10,147 bases of DNA. Origin: an uncultured Vogesella sp. GTDB taxonomy: Bacteria; Pseudomonadota; Gammaproteobacteria; Burkholderiales; Chromobacteriaceae. Below are positions 1 to 6,434 of the stretch, piece by piece. A program made the translations under genes and the position numbers. Position 1 is the first letter of the stretch, and the number at the start of each line of letters is the position of its first letter. The stretch spans positions 1 to 10,147 of the forward strand of contig CAMLGD010000115.1 in assembly GCA_946479405.1 (NCBI GenBank), written 5' to 3'. The notes under the pieces are model-generated. The model made no database searches and had not been told where the DNA came from. It saw nothing but the letters and a program-made list of their open reading frames with translations.

Positions 1-359
1 GGGCCCTTCAGCGGCTTGCCCAGGATGAAGGCCAGCTCCACTTCCACCCGCGGCACGATGAAGCGGCTGGTGGGGATGTCGGAGCCATCGGCAAAGAACA
101 TGTCATCCAGCAGCGTGCCGTAGTCCGGCTCGTCGATCTGCGACGACATCTGCATGGCGCGCGAGGTGAGGCCGATCTTGTGACCCTTCACCACCCGGCC
201 TTCGGCCAGTTTCATGTCCACCCAAGTGCGCTGGATGGCGTAGGCGTCCTCGATGGTGATGTCCGGGTAATCCAGCGAAATCTGGCGGATCTGCTGGCGC
301 TCCTGCTCGGCCTGATGCAGGCGGCGGGCGGTCTGTTCGATTATGTCTCGGCTGAGCAT
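1..359 (-). CDS. hpaH: 2-oxo-hept-3-ene-1,7-dioate hydratase, N-terminal part (cut by left window edge)
   Basis: Adds water to 2-oxohept-3-ene-1,7-dioate to give 4-hydroxy-2-oxoheptane-1,7-dioate, the substrate of the aldolase HpaI; a cytosolic, divalent-metal-dependent enzyme. Only the first 119 residues are present; the family is about 267 residues, so the C-terminal half lies beyond position 1. The visible part closely follows E. coli HpaH/HpcG as I remember it: QIRQISLDYPDITIEDAYA near residues 23-41, GHKIGLTS at 59-66, EPDYGTLLDDMFF at 77-89 and VPRVEVELAFILGKPL at 102-117. Glu106 and Glu108 in the EVE triplet match the first two metal ligands of the family. The ATG at 357-359 is preceded by GAGGAG (minus strand, 372-367) 7 nt upstream. 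It is the last visible gene of the minus-strand hpa series, 83 nt downstream of the dehydrogenase gene. Identification is firm; only the 3' half is unseen. Confidence 0.95.
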   Translation of the reverse strand, partial: MLSRDIIEQTARRLHQAEQERQQIRQISLDYPDITIEDAYAIQRTWVDMKLAEGRVVKGHKIGLTSRAMQMSSQIDEPDYGTLLDDMFFADGSDIPTSRFIVPRVEVELAFILGKPLKG

Positions 360-442
360 GGTGTCTCTCCTCGTGTTGCTGTGTGGCCACCTGCCACGGT
401 GAGCGGCGGGCGGCGATATGGGGATGTTGTGTGGCTGGCTGA

Positions 443-1915
443 TCAGCTGCCCAGGCCACCAAAGCACAGGTATTTCACTTCCATGAAGTCCTCCAGGCCG
501 TACTTGGAGCCTTCACGGCCCAGGCCGGATTGCTTGATGCCGCCGAACGGCGCCACCTCGGTGGAGATCAGCCCTTCGTTGATGCCCACCATGCCGGCCT
601 CGATGGCCTCGGCCACGCGCCAGATGCGGCCAACATCGCGGCTGTAGAAATAGGCGGCCAGGCCGAACTCGGTGGCGTTGGCGAGGCGAATCGCCTCGGC
701 CTCGTCATGAAAACGGAACAGCGGCGCCAGCGGGCCGAAGGTTTCCTCGTGCGCCACCAGCATGTGTTCGCTGACTTCGGTGAGCACCGTGGGCTGGTAG
801 AAGTTGCCGCCCAGCGGGTGCGGCGCGCCGCCGGTGAGCACCTTGGCGCCCTGGCTTACCGCGTCGGCCACGTGCTCGGCCACCTTGGCCACCGCTTTCT
901 CGTTGATCAGCGGGCCTTGCTGCACCTCGCCGCTGTGCGCGGCGCCCACCTGCATCTTGCGCACCGCGGCGGCCAGTTTGTCGGCAAAGGCGTCGTACAC
1001 GCCGTCCTGCACCAGGAGGCGGTTGGCGCACACGCAGGTCTGGCCGGTATTGCGGAACTTGCTGGCCAGCGCGCCCTGCACCGCGGCGTCCAGGTCGGCG
1101 TCGTCGAACACGATGAACGGCGCATTGCCACCCAGCTCCAGCCCCAGTTTCTTCACCGTGCCGGCGCACTGTTCCATCAGCAGCTTGCCGATGCGGGTGG
1201 AGCCGGTGAACGACAGCTTGCGCACCGCCGGGTGGCGGGTAAGCTCGCCGCCGATCTCGCTGGCGCGCTCGCCGGTAACGATATTGAGCACGCCACGCGG
1301 CACGCCGGCGCGCTCGGCCAGCACCGCCAGCGCCAGCGCCGACAGCGGCGTCTCGGCGGCCGGCTTCACCACCACGGTGCAGCCGGCGGCCAGTGCCGGG
1401 CCCACCTTGCGGGTGATCATGGCATTGGGGAAATTCCACGGCGTGATGGCGGCCACCACGCCGATGGGCTGCTTGATGGTCACCAGCCGGCGGTCGCCGA
1501 ACGGGCTGGGAATCACGTCGCCGTAGGCGCGCTTGGCCTCCTCGGCAAACCATTCGATGAAGCTGGCGCCGTAGGCGATCTCGCCACGGCTTTCCGGCAG
1601 CGGCTTGCCCTGTTCCAGGCTCAGGATCTGCGCCAGGTCTTCCTGGTGCTGCAGCAGCAGCTCGAACCAGCGGCGCAGTATCTGCGAGCGGCTCTTGGCC
1701 GGCAGCGCGCGCCAGGCCGGCAGCGCCGCCTCGGCAGCCTCGATGGCGCGACGGGTATCGGCGGCGCCGCAGGATGCCACCTCGGCGAGGGTGTCGCCGC
1801 TGGCCGGGTTATGCACGGCAAAGTTGGCCGCAGCCTCGCCCGCCACCCACTGGCCATCGATATAGGCGCGGGTCTGCAGCAGGGCGGGGTCATTCAGCAG
1901 GGAAGTCGGATTCAT
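443..1915 (-). CDS. gabD: Succinate-semialdehyde dehydrogenase (NAD(P)+), GabD type
   Basis: An aldehyde dehydrogenase superfamily enzyme of 490 residues (E. coli GabD is 482) that oxidises succinate semialdehyde to succinate. Visible motifs: TPWNFPNAMI at 158-167 with oxyanion Asn161, VVVKPAAETP at 181-190 with cofactor Lys184, FTGST at 236-240, catalytic Glu260 in LELGGNAP, catalytic Cys294 in GQTCVCANR (a GabD-type signature), and EETFGPLAP at 390-398. HpaI releases succinate semialdehyde from this pathway, so the gene closes the route to the TCA cycle; this role is inferred from position plus family. The ATG at 1913-1915 (MNPTSLLND) is chosen because the frame extension to 2014 would overlap the upstream transporter gene by about 90 nt and has low-complexity Arg/Pro sequence. 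No Shine-Dalgarno is visible; the start lies 10 nt after the transporter stop, so coupling is likely. Other semialdehyde substrates such as glutarate semialdehyde remain possible. Confidence 0.88.
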   Translation of the reverse strand: MNPTSLLNDPALLQTRAYIDGQWVAGEAAANFAVHNPASGDTLAEVASCGAADTRRAIEAAEAALPAWRALPAKSRSQILRRWFELLLQHQEDLAQILSLEQGKPLPESRGEIAYGASFIEWFAEEAKRAYGDVIPSPFGDRRLVTIKQPIGVVAAITPWNFPNAMITRKVGPALAAGCTVVVKPAAETPLSALALAVLAERAGVPRGVLNIVTGERASEIGGELTRHPAVRKLSFTGSTRIGKLLMEQCAGTVKKLGLELGGNAPFIVFDDADLDAAVQGALASKFRNTGQTCVCANRLLVQDGVYDAFADKLAAAVRKMQVGAAHSGEVQQGPLINEKAVAKVAEHVADAVSQGAKVLTGGAPHPLGGNFYQPTVLTEVSEHMLVAHEETFGPLAPLFRFHDEAEAIRLANATEFGLAAYFYSRDVGRIWRVAEAIEAGMVGINEGLISTEVAPFGGIKQSGLGREGSKYGLEDFMEVKYLCFGGLGS

Positions 1916-1925
1916 GGTGGGGTGC

Positions 1926-3140
1926 TCAAGAGGGTGAGGACGTGGCCTGCTGCCGCGCGGCGGGCAGGCGGGTGAGTTGCAGGCCCAGCCAGGCGCCGCT
2001 GCCGCACAGCGCAATCACCAGGCACATGGCGCGCGGGCTGCCGTCGTGCAGCCAGGCCACCAGCGCGCTGGCCAGCATGCCCAGCGCGAACTGGCCGCTG
2101 GCAGCCAGCGCCATGGCGGCGCCGGCGCGCCCGGCATGGCGCTGCAGCAGCCGCGCCATGCAGTTGGGGCCGATGGAACCGGTAAGGCCGACGCTGAGCA
2201 GCAGTGGCAGCACCACCGCCGGCAGCGAGCCGGCACCGGCCAGCCACAGCGCGATGCCGGCCAGCGCCACCGCGGCGGTCTGCCACTGCAGCAGGGTGTC
2301 CGCGGCGTGGCGCTGCGCCAGGCGCTTGTTCAGCAGTGTCAGCACGATGACGGCGGCGATGTTGAGGCCGAACAGCCAGCCATAGTGCTGTGGCGCCACG
2401 CCGAAGTAGTCGATGTAGACGAAGGGCGAGCCGGTGATGTAGGCGAACATGGCGCCAAAGGTGAGCCCCAGCGCCAGCAGGTAGCCCAGCGACGGCACAT
2501 CGCCCAGCACCGTGCCGTAGCTGCGGAATGCCGCGCCCAGGCTGACGCCGGCACGCCGCTCCGGCGGGTGGGTTTCCGGTAGCCGCCAGAGCACCAGCGC
2601 CAGGATGGCGGCGCCGAACAGCGCCAGCGCCAGGAACAGCGCGCGCCAGCCGGCGGCCAGCAGCAGCCAGCCGCCCAGCAGCGGCGCCAGCAGCGGCGCG
2701 ATCATGGTCACCAGGTGCAGCAGCGACAGCACTTGCGGCGCGCGCTCCAGCGCGAACAGGTCGCGCACCATCGCCCGCCCCAGCACGCTGCCGGCACCGC
2801 CGCCCACCGCCTGCAGCACGCGCAGCGCGATCAGCTGTTCGGCGGATTGCGCGAGGCTGCAGGCCAGGCTGGCCAGCAGGTATAGCGCGATGCCGGCCAG
2901 CAGCAGCGGGCGGCGGCCGTAGCGGTCGGACAGCGGGCCGTACAGCAGCATGCCCAGGCAGAAACCGGCCAGGAAACCGCCGATGGTGAGCTGCACCAGC
3001 CCCACCGGCGCGGCCAGGCTGGCGGCGATGGCGGGCAGCGCCGGCAAATACATGTCGATCGACAGCGGGCCGAAGGCGACCAGCGCACCCAGCAGCCAGA
3101 TCAGGCGGCCGTGGGGCAGGGCGGAGTGGTGCGGGCTCAT
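1926..3140 (-). CDS. MFS transporter, Bcr/CflA (DHA1 drug:H+ antiporter) family
   Basis: A 404-residue inner-membrane protein with about 12 hydrophobic segments. The sequence shows GPLSIDMYLPALPAI at 24-38 (TM1, acidic Asp30 as in Bcr/CflA proteins), the MFS motif A GPLSDRYGRRP at 68-78 between TM2 and TM3, and RVLQAVGGGAGSVLGRAMVRD at about 107-127, typical of this family. Bcr/CflA members usually export drugs or small organic compounds by proton antiport. This is not the HpaX type of 4-hydroxyphenylacetate importer, which belongs to the anion:cation symporter group. Its place between hpaF (28 nt upstream) and the dehydrogenase (10 nt downstream) suggests export of an aromatic or pathway intermediate, or relief of substrate toxicity, but the substrate cannot be told from sequence. 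The ATG at 3138-3140 has no clear Shine-Dalgarno, unlike the core hpa genes. Confidence 0.85.
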   Translation of the reverse strand: MSPHHSALPHGRLIWLLGALVAFGPLSIDMYLPALPAIAASLAAPVGLVQLTIGGFLAGFCLGMLLYGPLSDRYGRRPLLLAGIALYLLASLACSLAQSAEQLIALRVLQAVGGGAGSVLGRAMVRDLFALERAPQVLSLLHLVTMIAPLLAPLLGGWLLLAAGWRALFLALALFGAAILALVLWRLPETHPPERRAGVSLGAAFRSYGTVLGDVPSLGYLLALGLTFGAMFAYITGSPFVYIDYFGVAPQHYGWLFGLNIAAVIVLTLLNKRLAQRHAADTLLQWQTAAVALAGIALWLAGAGSLPAVVLPLLLSVGLTGSIGPNCMARLLQRHAGRAGAAMALAASGQFALGMLASALVAWLHDGSPRAMCLVIALCGSGAWLGLQLTRLPAARQQATSSPS

Positions 3141-3168
3141 GGCAGTTGTATCCGAGTCATGAACCTAC

Positions 3169-3549
3169 TCATTTGAAGCGCTGGTGCACGTTGTTATGCT
3201 TGTAGCTCAGCTGCTGCGGCATCTCGCTCAGCTCGAACGTCAGCGCCAGGTAGCGGCTGTCGAACAGTGGCTGGAAGTGCGCCTTGATGATCTCGAACAG
3301 CCCCTGCGCGGTGTGTTCGCGCTCCTCGAAGCTGCGGCCGTGGCCGATCTTCAGCGACATGTGCACGAAGGCGTAATCGGCGGCGCCGTCGGCCATGCGC
3401 CAGGTATCCAGCCAGTGCACGCGGCTGCGGATGCCGGCCACCGGGTACAGGCCGGTGCCGATCAGGAAGGCGTGCGCCTTTTCGAACAGGCCGGGCAGGT
3501 CGGCCTGCTCGCGGATGTTGTCGGTACATTCCAGAATGAAGTGCGGCAT
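3169..3549 (-). CDS. hpaF: 5-carboxymethyl-2-hydroxymuconate isomerase
   Basis: Tautomerises 5-carboxymethyl-2-hydroxymuconate to 5-oxopent-3-ene-1,2,5-tricarboxylate, the substrate of HpaG. It belongs to the 4-oxalocrotonate tautomerase/MIF fold group, in which the amino-terminal proline is the catalytic base after removal of Met. The protein is 126 residues, the same length as E. coli HpaF/HpcD as recalled, and begins MPHFILECTDNI, giving the required Pro1. Further matches are GIRSRVHWLDTWRMADG at about 39-55 and YAFVHMSLKIGHGRS at about 59-73. The frame is open four codons further upstream (MEPVMPH), but the ATG at 3547-3549 is correct because only it puts proline second; GGAG lies 7 nt ahead. 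The gene follows hpaD after a 281 nt gap filled by a MITE-like repeat and a short palindrome. Confidence 0.95.
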   Translation of the reverse strand: MPHFILECTDNIREQADLPGLFEKAHAFLIGTGLYPVAGIRSRVHWLDTWRMADGAADYAFVHMSLKIGHGRSFEEREHTAQGLFEIIKAHFQPLFDSRYLALTFELSEMPQQLSYKHNNVHQRFK

Positions 3550-3563
3550 GACGGGCTCCAAGG

Positions 3564-3590
3564 GTTGGCCGCAGGTAAGATGCGGCCAAC
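3564..3590. repeat. Palindrome GTTGGCCGCA-N7-TGCGGCCAAC upstream of hpaF
   Basis: The arms at 3564-3573 and 3581-3590 are perfect 10 bp inverted copies around a 7 nt loop. The unit sits 14 nt upstream of the hpaF start codon and 14 nt from the MITE-like copy A. A related palindrome lies at 4876-4902, and the right half together with flanking bases recurs at 10062-10083 with 21 of 22 positions identical. It could form a hairpin in the hpaF leader. No T tract follows on either strand, so a classical terminator is unlikely. Confidence 0.7.
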
Positions 3591-3604
3591 GTTGTGTTGC
3601 TATC

Positions 3605-3746
3605 GGGCACCTCGAAAAACTCCCGCTTTCGTTGCGATACTGCGTTGCTCACGAAAAATTTCTCCTTACATATCAAACATATGCTGCGTCGAAATTTTTC
3701 GTTCGCGCCTTGTCTCGCTTAGAAACCAGGGTTTTTCGAGGCGCCC
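3605..3746. repeat. MITE-like palindromic repeat, copy A (between hpaD and hpaF)
   Basis: A 142 bp non-coding element. Its ends are inverted copies: positions 3605-3620 match the reverse complement of 3731-3746 at 15 of 16 bases (GGGCRCCTCGAAAAAC). Further inward, CGAAAAATTTC (3652-3662) pairs perfectly with GAAATTTTTCG (3691-3701), and CATAT/ATATG (3669-3673/3679-3683) forms the tip, so the whole unit folds as one long imperfect hairpin. A second copy at 4728-4868 in the same orientation is about 87% identical (18 differences counted by eye). TATC occurs directly at both outer borders (3601-3604 and 3747-3750), as expected of a 4 bp target duplication. No transposase is nearby, so any mobility would need a transposase in trans. 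Confidence 0.8.
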
Positions 3747-3830
3747 TATCCAGTGACGATTGCGCGCGCCAGTGAGGGGCTGGGTGAAACAGGTGTTACC
3801 GCCCTGTTGCCGGCGCGCGGCAGATCGCTA

Positions 3831-4679
3831 TCAGACAGGAAGAATCACGTTGATCTGGCCGGTGCCGGAGCTGCCGAAATACGGCGTCACCACCTCGGCC
3901 TTGCCGGTGTATTCGTCCCAGCCCAGCGCGCCCAGCAGCATGGCGGTGTCGTGCATGAAGCCTTCGCCATGACACTTGTCGGCGTACTCCGGCAGCATGG
4001 CGCAGAAGGTCTTCCAGTCGCCGCGCTGCCACATGTCCACCACCTCGTGGTCCATGGTTTCCAGGAACGGGCTCCACACCTTGTGCAGGTACTGCTCGGC
4101 CACGCCGTTCTGCGCGAAGCGGTGCGACAGCGAACCGCTGGCGAAGATGGCCACGGTGCCGTCATACTGCTCCTCGATGGCGCGGCGGAAGGCGGCGCCC
4201 AGCGTGGCGCTGTCCTGCAGGTTGTGCACGGTGCACAGCGCCGATACCGACACCACCTTGAAGTGCTGGTCGGCGTTCATATAGCGCATCGGCACCAGCG
4301 TGCCGTACTCCAGCGCCAGGGTGGTGGCGTCGTGGGCGCGGGTGTGCACGCCGGCGGCGGTGGCGGCTTCGGCCAGCAGGCGGCCCAGCTGCGGGTTGCC
4401 GTGGTACTCGTACGGCATGTTCTTGATGAAGTGCGGCAGCTCGTTGCTGGTGTAGACACCTTCGAAGTGCGGCGCGGAGTTGATGTGGTAGCCGGAATTC
4501 ACCAGCCAGTGGGTGTCGAACACCACGATGGTGTCCACGCCCAGCTCGCGGCAGCGGCGGCCAATCTCCTTGTGGCCGTCGATGGCCGCCTGGCGGCAGC
4601 CCTTGTGCGGGCCGTCCAGCTCGGACAAGTACATCGATGGTACGTGGGTGATCTTGGCGGCAAGCGCAAGTTTGCCCAT
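3831..4679 (-). CDS. hpaD: 3,4-dihydroxyphenylacetate (homoprotocatechuate) 2,3-dioxygenase, LigB-type
   Basis: The ring-cleaving step: extradiol opening of homoprotocatechuate by O2 to 5-carboxymethyl-2-hydroxymuconate semialdehyde, using a non-haem metal centre. The 282-residue protein is near-colinear with E. coli HpaD/HpcB (283 as recalled): MGKLALAAKITHVPSMYLSE at 1-20, GCRQAAIDGHKEIGRRCREL at about 27-46, FDTHWLVNSGYHIN at 54-67, LEYGTLVPMRYMN at 123-135, FASGSLSHRF at 179-188, LPEYAD at 229-234. His12, His57 and Glu239 are in the positions of the LigB-family metal ligands (His, His, Glu). The ATG at 4677-4679 has GAGGAG (4691-4686) 6 nt upstream. The frame is open for 40 more codons into repeat copy B, but that extension is repeat-derived. 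The gene is unusually isolated: 281 nt to hpaF and 228 nt from hpaE, both gaps filled by copies of the same repeat, whereas hpaG1 and hpaG2 overlap. Confidence 0.96.
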   Translation of the reverse strand: MGKLALAAKITHVPSMYLSELDGPHKGCRQAAIDGHKEIGRRCRELGVDTIVVFDTHWLVNSGYHINSAPHFEGVYTSNELPHFIKNMPYEYHGNPQLGRLLAEAATAAGVHTRAHDATTLALEYGTLVPMRYMNADQHFKVVSVSALCTVHNLQDSATLGAAFRRAIEEQYDGTVAIFASGSLSHRFAQNGVAEQYLHKVWSPFLETMDHEVVDMWQRGDWKTFCAMLPEYADKCHGEGFMHDTAMLLGALGWDEYTGKAEVVTPYFGSSGTGQINVILPV

Positions 4680-4727
4680 GGTTGTCTCCTCGATTTTGTT
4701 TACGGTGGCGGTGGGGTGGTTTTTGCT

Positions 4728-4868
4728 GGACTCCCCGAAAAACCCCGGCTTTCGTCGCGATACTGCGTTGCTCATAAAAAATTCCTCCTTACATATCAAC
4801 CATATGCTGCGTCGGAATTTTTTATTCGCACCTTGTCTCGCTTAGAAATACGGGTTTTCGAGGCGCCC
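4728..4868. repeat. MITE-like palindromic repeat, copy B (between hpaE and hpaD)
   Basis: The second copy of the element at 3605-3746, in the same orientation and about 87% identical, 141 bp long. The right end (TTTTCGAGGCGCCC) is intact, while the left end (GGACTCCCCGAAAAAC) has drifted from the consensus GGGCGCCTCGAAAAAC, so this copy may be older. The central CATATCAACCATATG segment and the flanking AAAAAATT/AATTTTTT arms are kept. Border duplication is weak: GCT at 4725-4727 and 4870-4872 only. It ends 48 nt upstream of the hpaD start codon, so transcripts from hpaE into hpaD would carry a long hairpin just before the hpaD ribosome site. Confidence 0.8.
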
Positions 4869-4875
4869 AGCTGCG

Positions 4876-4902
4876 TGCGGCCAACCTTCAAGGTTGGCCG
4901 CA
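4876..4902. repeat. 13 bp perfect palindrome downstream of hpaE
   Basis: TGCGGCCAACCTT (4876-4888) and its exact reverse complement (4890-4902) are separated by one base. It lies 5 nt after the hpaE stop codon on the minus strand and 7 nt from repeat copy B. In RNA it would give a strong GC-rich hairpin at the hpaE 3' end, but no T tract follows on the minus strand, so it fits mRNA protection, pausing or a REP-like element better than an intrinsic terminator. It belongs to the same family as 3564-3590. Confidence 0.7.
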
Positions 4903-4907
4903 ACGGT

Positions 4908-6368
4908 TTAGATACCCCAGCGCGGGATGTGGTGACTGCCCATCGACACGCACACGTTCTTGATTTCGGTGAACACCTCGAAGCTGTAGGCGCCGCCTTC
5001 GCGGCCGGTGCCGGAGGCCTTCACCCCGCCGAACGGCTGGCGCAGGTCGCGCACGTTCTGGCTGTTGATGAACACCATGCCGGCCTCGATGCCGCGTGCC
5101 AGGCGATGCGCCTTGCCGATGTCCTGGGTCCAGATATAGGACGCCAGGCCGTATTCCACATCATTGGCCAGACGCAGCGCCTCGGCCTCGTCCTTGAATT
5201 TCAGCAGACACACCACCGGGCCGAAGATTTCTTCCTGCGCGATGCGCATGCGGTTGTCCACGTCGGCAAACACTGTCGGCTGGATGAAGTTGCCGTGCTG
5301 CAGGTGCGCCGGCAGGTTGGCCGGGCGCTCCAGGCCGCCGGCCAGCAGGTTGGCGCCTTCTTCCATGCCGATGCGGATGTAGCCGGTCACCTTGTCGTAG
5401 TGCGCCTTGGTGATCATGGAGCCAACCTGGGTCTTGGCATCCTGCGGGTCACCGACGATCAGGTTTTTCGCACGGCGGGCGAACTCGGCCACGAACTGGT
5501 CGTAAACGCCTTCCTGGATGAAGATGCGGCTGCCGGCGGTGCAGCGTTCACCGTTGAGCGAGAAGATGGTGAACAGCGCGGCGTCCAGCGCGCGTTCCAG
5601 GTCGGCATCGTTGAAGATCAGCACCGGGCTCTTGCCGCCCAGTTCCATCGAGTATTTCTTGATGCCGGCGCTCTGCATGATGCGGCGACCGGTGGCGGTG
5701 CCGCCAGTGAAGGACACTGCGCGCACGTCCGGGTGGCGCACCAGCGCGTCGCCGGCGTTGGCGCCGTAGCCCTGCACCACGTTGAACACACCCTCCGGAA
5801 TACCGGCTTCCATCGCCAGGCGGCCCAGCTCGTTGGCGGTCAGCGGCGACAGCTCGGACATCTTCAGCACCGCGGTGTTGCCCAGCGCCAGGCAGGGCGC
5901 GGTTTTCCAGGTGGCGGTCATGAACGGCACGTTCCACGGCGACACCAAGCCACACACGCCTACCGGCTGGTACAGCGTGTAGTTGAGCATGCTGTCGTCC
6001 ACCGGGTAGGTGTGGCCGTCCATGCGGGTGCACACTTCGGCGAAGAAGTCGAAGTTGTGCGAGGCGCGCGGAATCAGCACGTTCTTGGTCTGGTGGATGG
6101 GCAGGCCGGTGTCCATGGTTTCCAGCTCGGCCAGCTGCGGCACGTTCTGGTCGATCAGCTCGCCCAGTTTGCGCATCAGCCGTGCGCGCTCCTTGGCCGG
6201 GGTGTTGGCCCACTTCGGAAACGCAGCCTTGGCGGCAGCCACCGCGGCGTTGATCTCGTCGGCACCGCCGCTGGCGACTTCGCCGATGGCTTCGCCGGTG
6301 GCCGGGTTGTAGTTGGTGAAGGTGTCGCGGCTTTCGACTTCGCGGCCGTTAATCCAGTGCTTGATCAT
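4908..6368 (-). CDS. hpaE: 5-carboxymethyl-2-hydroxymuconate semialdehyde dehydrogenase
   Basis: An NAD+-dependent oxidation of the HpaD ring-cleavage product to 5-carboxymethyl-2-hydroxymuconate. The protein has 486 residues (E. coli HpaE 488 as recalled) and carries long stretches characteristic of HpaE rather than other aldehyde dehydrogenases: DTGLPIHQTKNVLIPRASHN at 86-105, SPWNVPFMTATWKTAPCLAL at 143-162, NVRDLRQPFGGVKASGTGRE near the C-terminus. Active-site residues present are Asn146, Lys169, Glu242 (MELGGK) and Cys276 (GERCTAGSR). The ATG at 6366-6368 is preceded by AAAGGA about 8-9 nt upstream. It lies 66 nt after hpaG2. It is a separate paralogue from the GabD-type enzyme at 443-1915; the two act at different steps of one route. 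Confidence 0.96.
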   Translation of the reverse strand: MIKHWINGREVESRDTFTNYNPATGEAIGEVASGGADEINAAVAAAKAAFPKWANTPAKERARLMRKLGELIDQNVPQLAELETMDTGLPIHQTKNVLIPRASHNFDFFAEVCTRMDGHTYPVDDSMLNYTLYQPVGVCGLVSPWNVPFMTATWKTAPCLALGNTAVLKMSELSPLTANELGRLAMEAGIPEGVFNVVQGYGANAGDALVRHPDVRAVSFTGGTATGRRIMQSAGIKKYSMELGGKSPVLIFNDADLERALDAALFTIFSLNGERCTAGSRIFIQEGVYDQFVAEFARRAKNLIVGDPQDAKTQVGSMITKAHYDKVTGYIRIGMEEGANLLAGGLERPANLPAHLQHGNFIQPTVFADVDNRMRIAQEEIFGPVVCLLKFKDEAEALRLANDVEYGLASYIWTQDIGKAHRLARGIEAGMVFINSQNVRDLRQPFGGVKASGTGREGGAYSFEVFTEIKNVCVSMGSHHIPRWGI

Positions 6369-6434
6369 GATGGGTTTCCTTTGCTGTGCGGCGCTGCCGC
6401 AGCGATGAATCTGTGTTTCGTGTCTGCGGCCAAC

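Noticed and set aside
373..442. Possible extra small gene or regulatory element between the dehydrogenase and hpaH
   Set aside because: The gap is only 83 nt; apart from the hpaH ribosome site and a 5 bp hairpin (GTGGC/GCCAC), nothing stands out.
530..1975. A plus-strand open frame of 481 codons
   Set aside because: Antisense to the clear aldehyde dehydrogenase gene; composition is that of a shadow frame and no domain is recognisable.
1916..2014. Upstream start for the dehydrogenase adding 33 residues
   Set aside because: It overlaps the 3' end of the transporter gene, is Arg/Pro-rich, and exceeds the GabD family N-terminus.
4680..4799. N-terminal extension of HpaD reading into repeat copy B
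   Set aside because: The extra 40 residues are encoded by the repeat; a similar peptide (MICKE...FF...SNAVS) arises from copy A upstream of hpaF, and GAGGAG precedes the family start at 4679.
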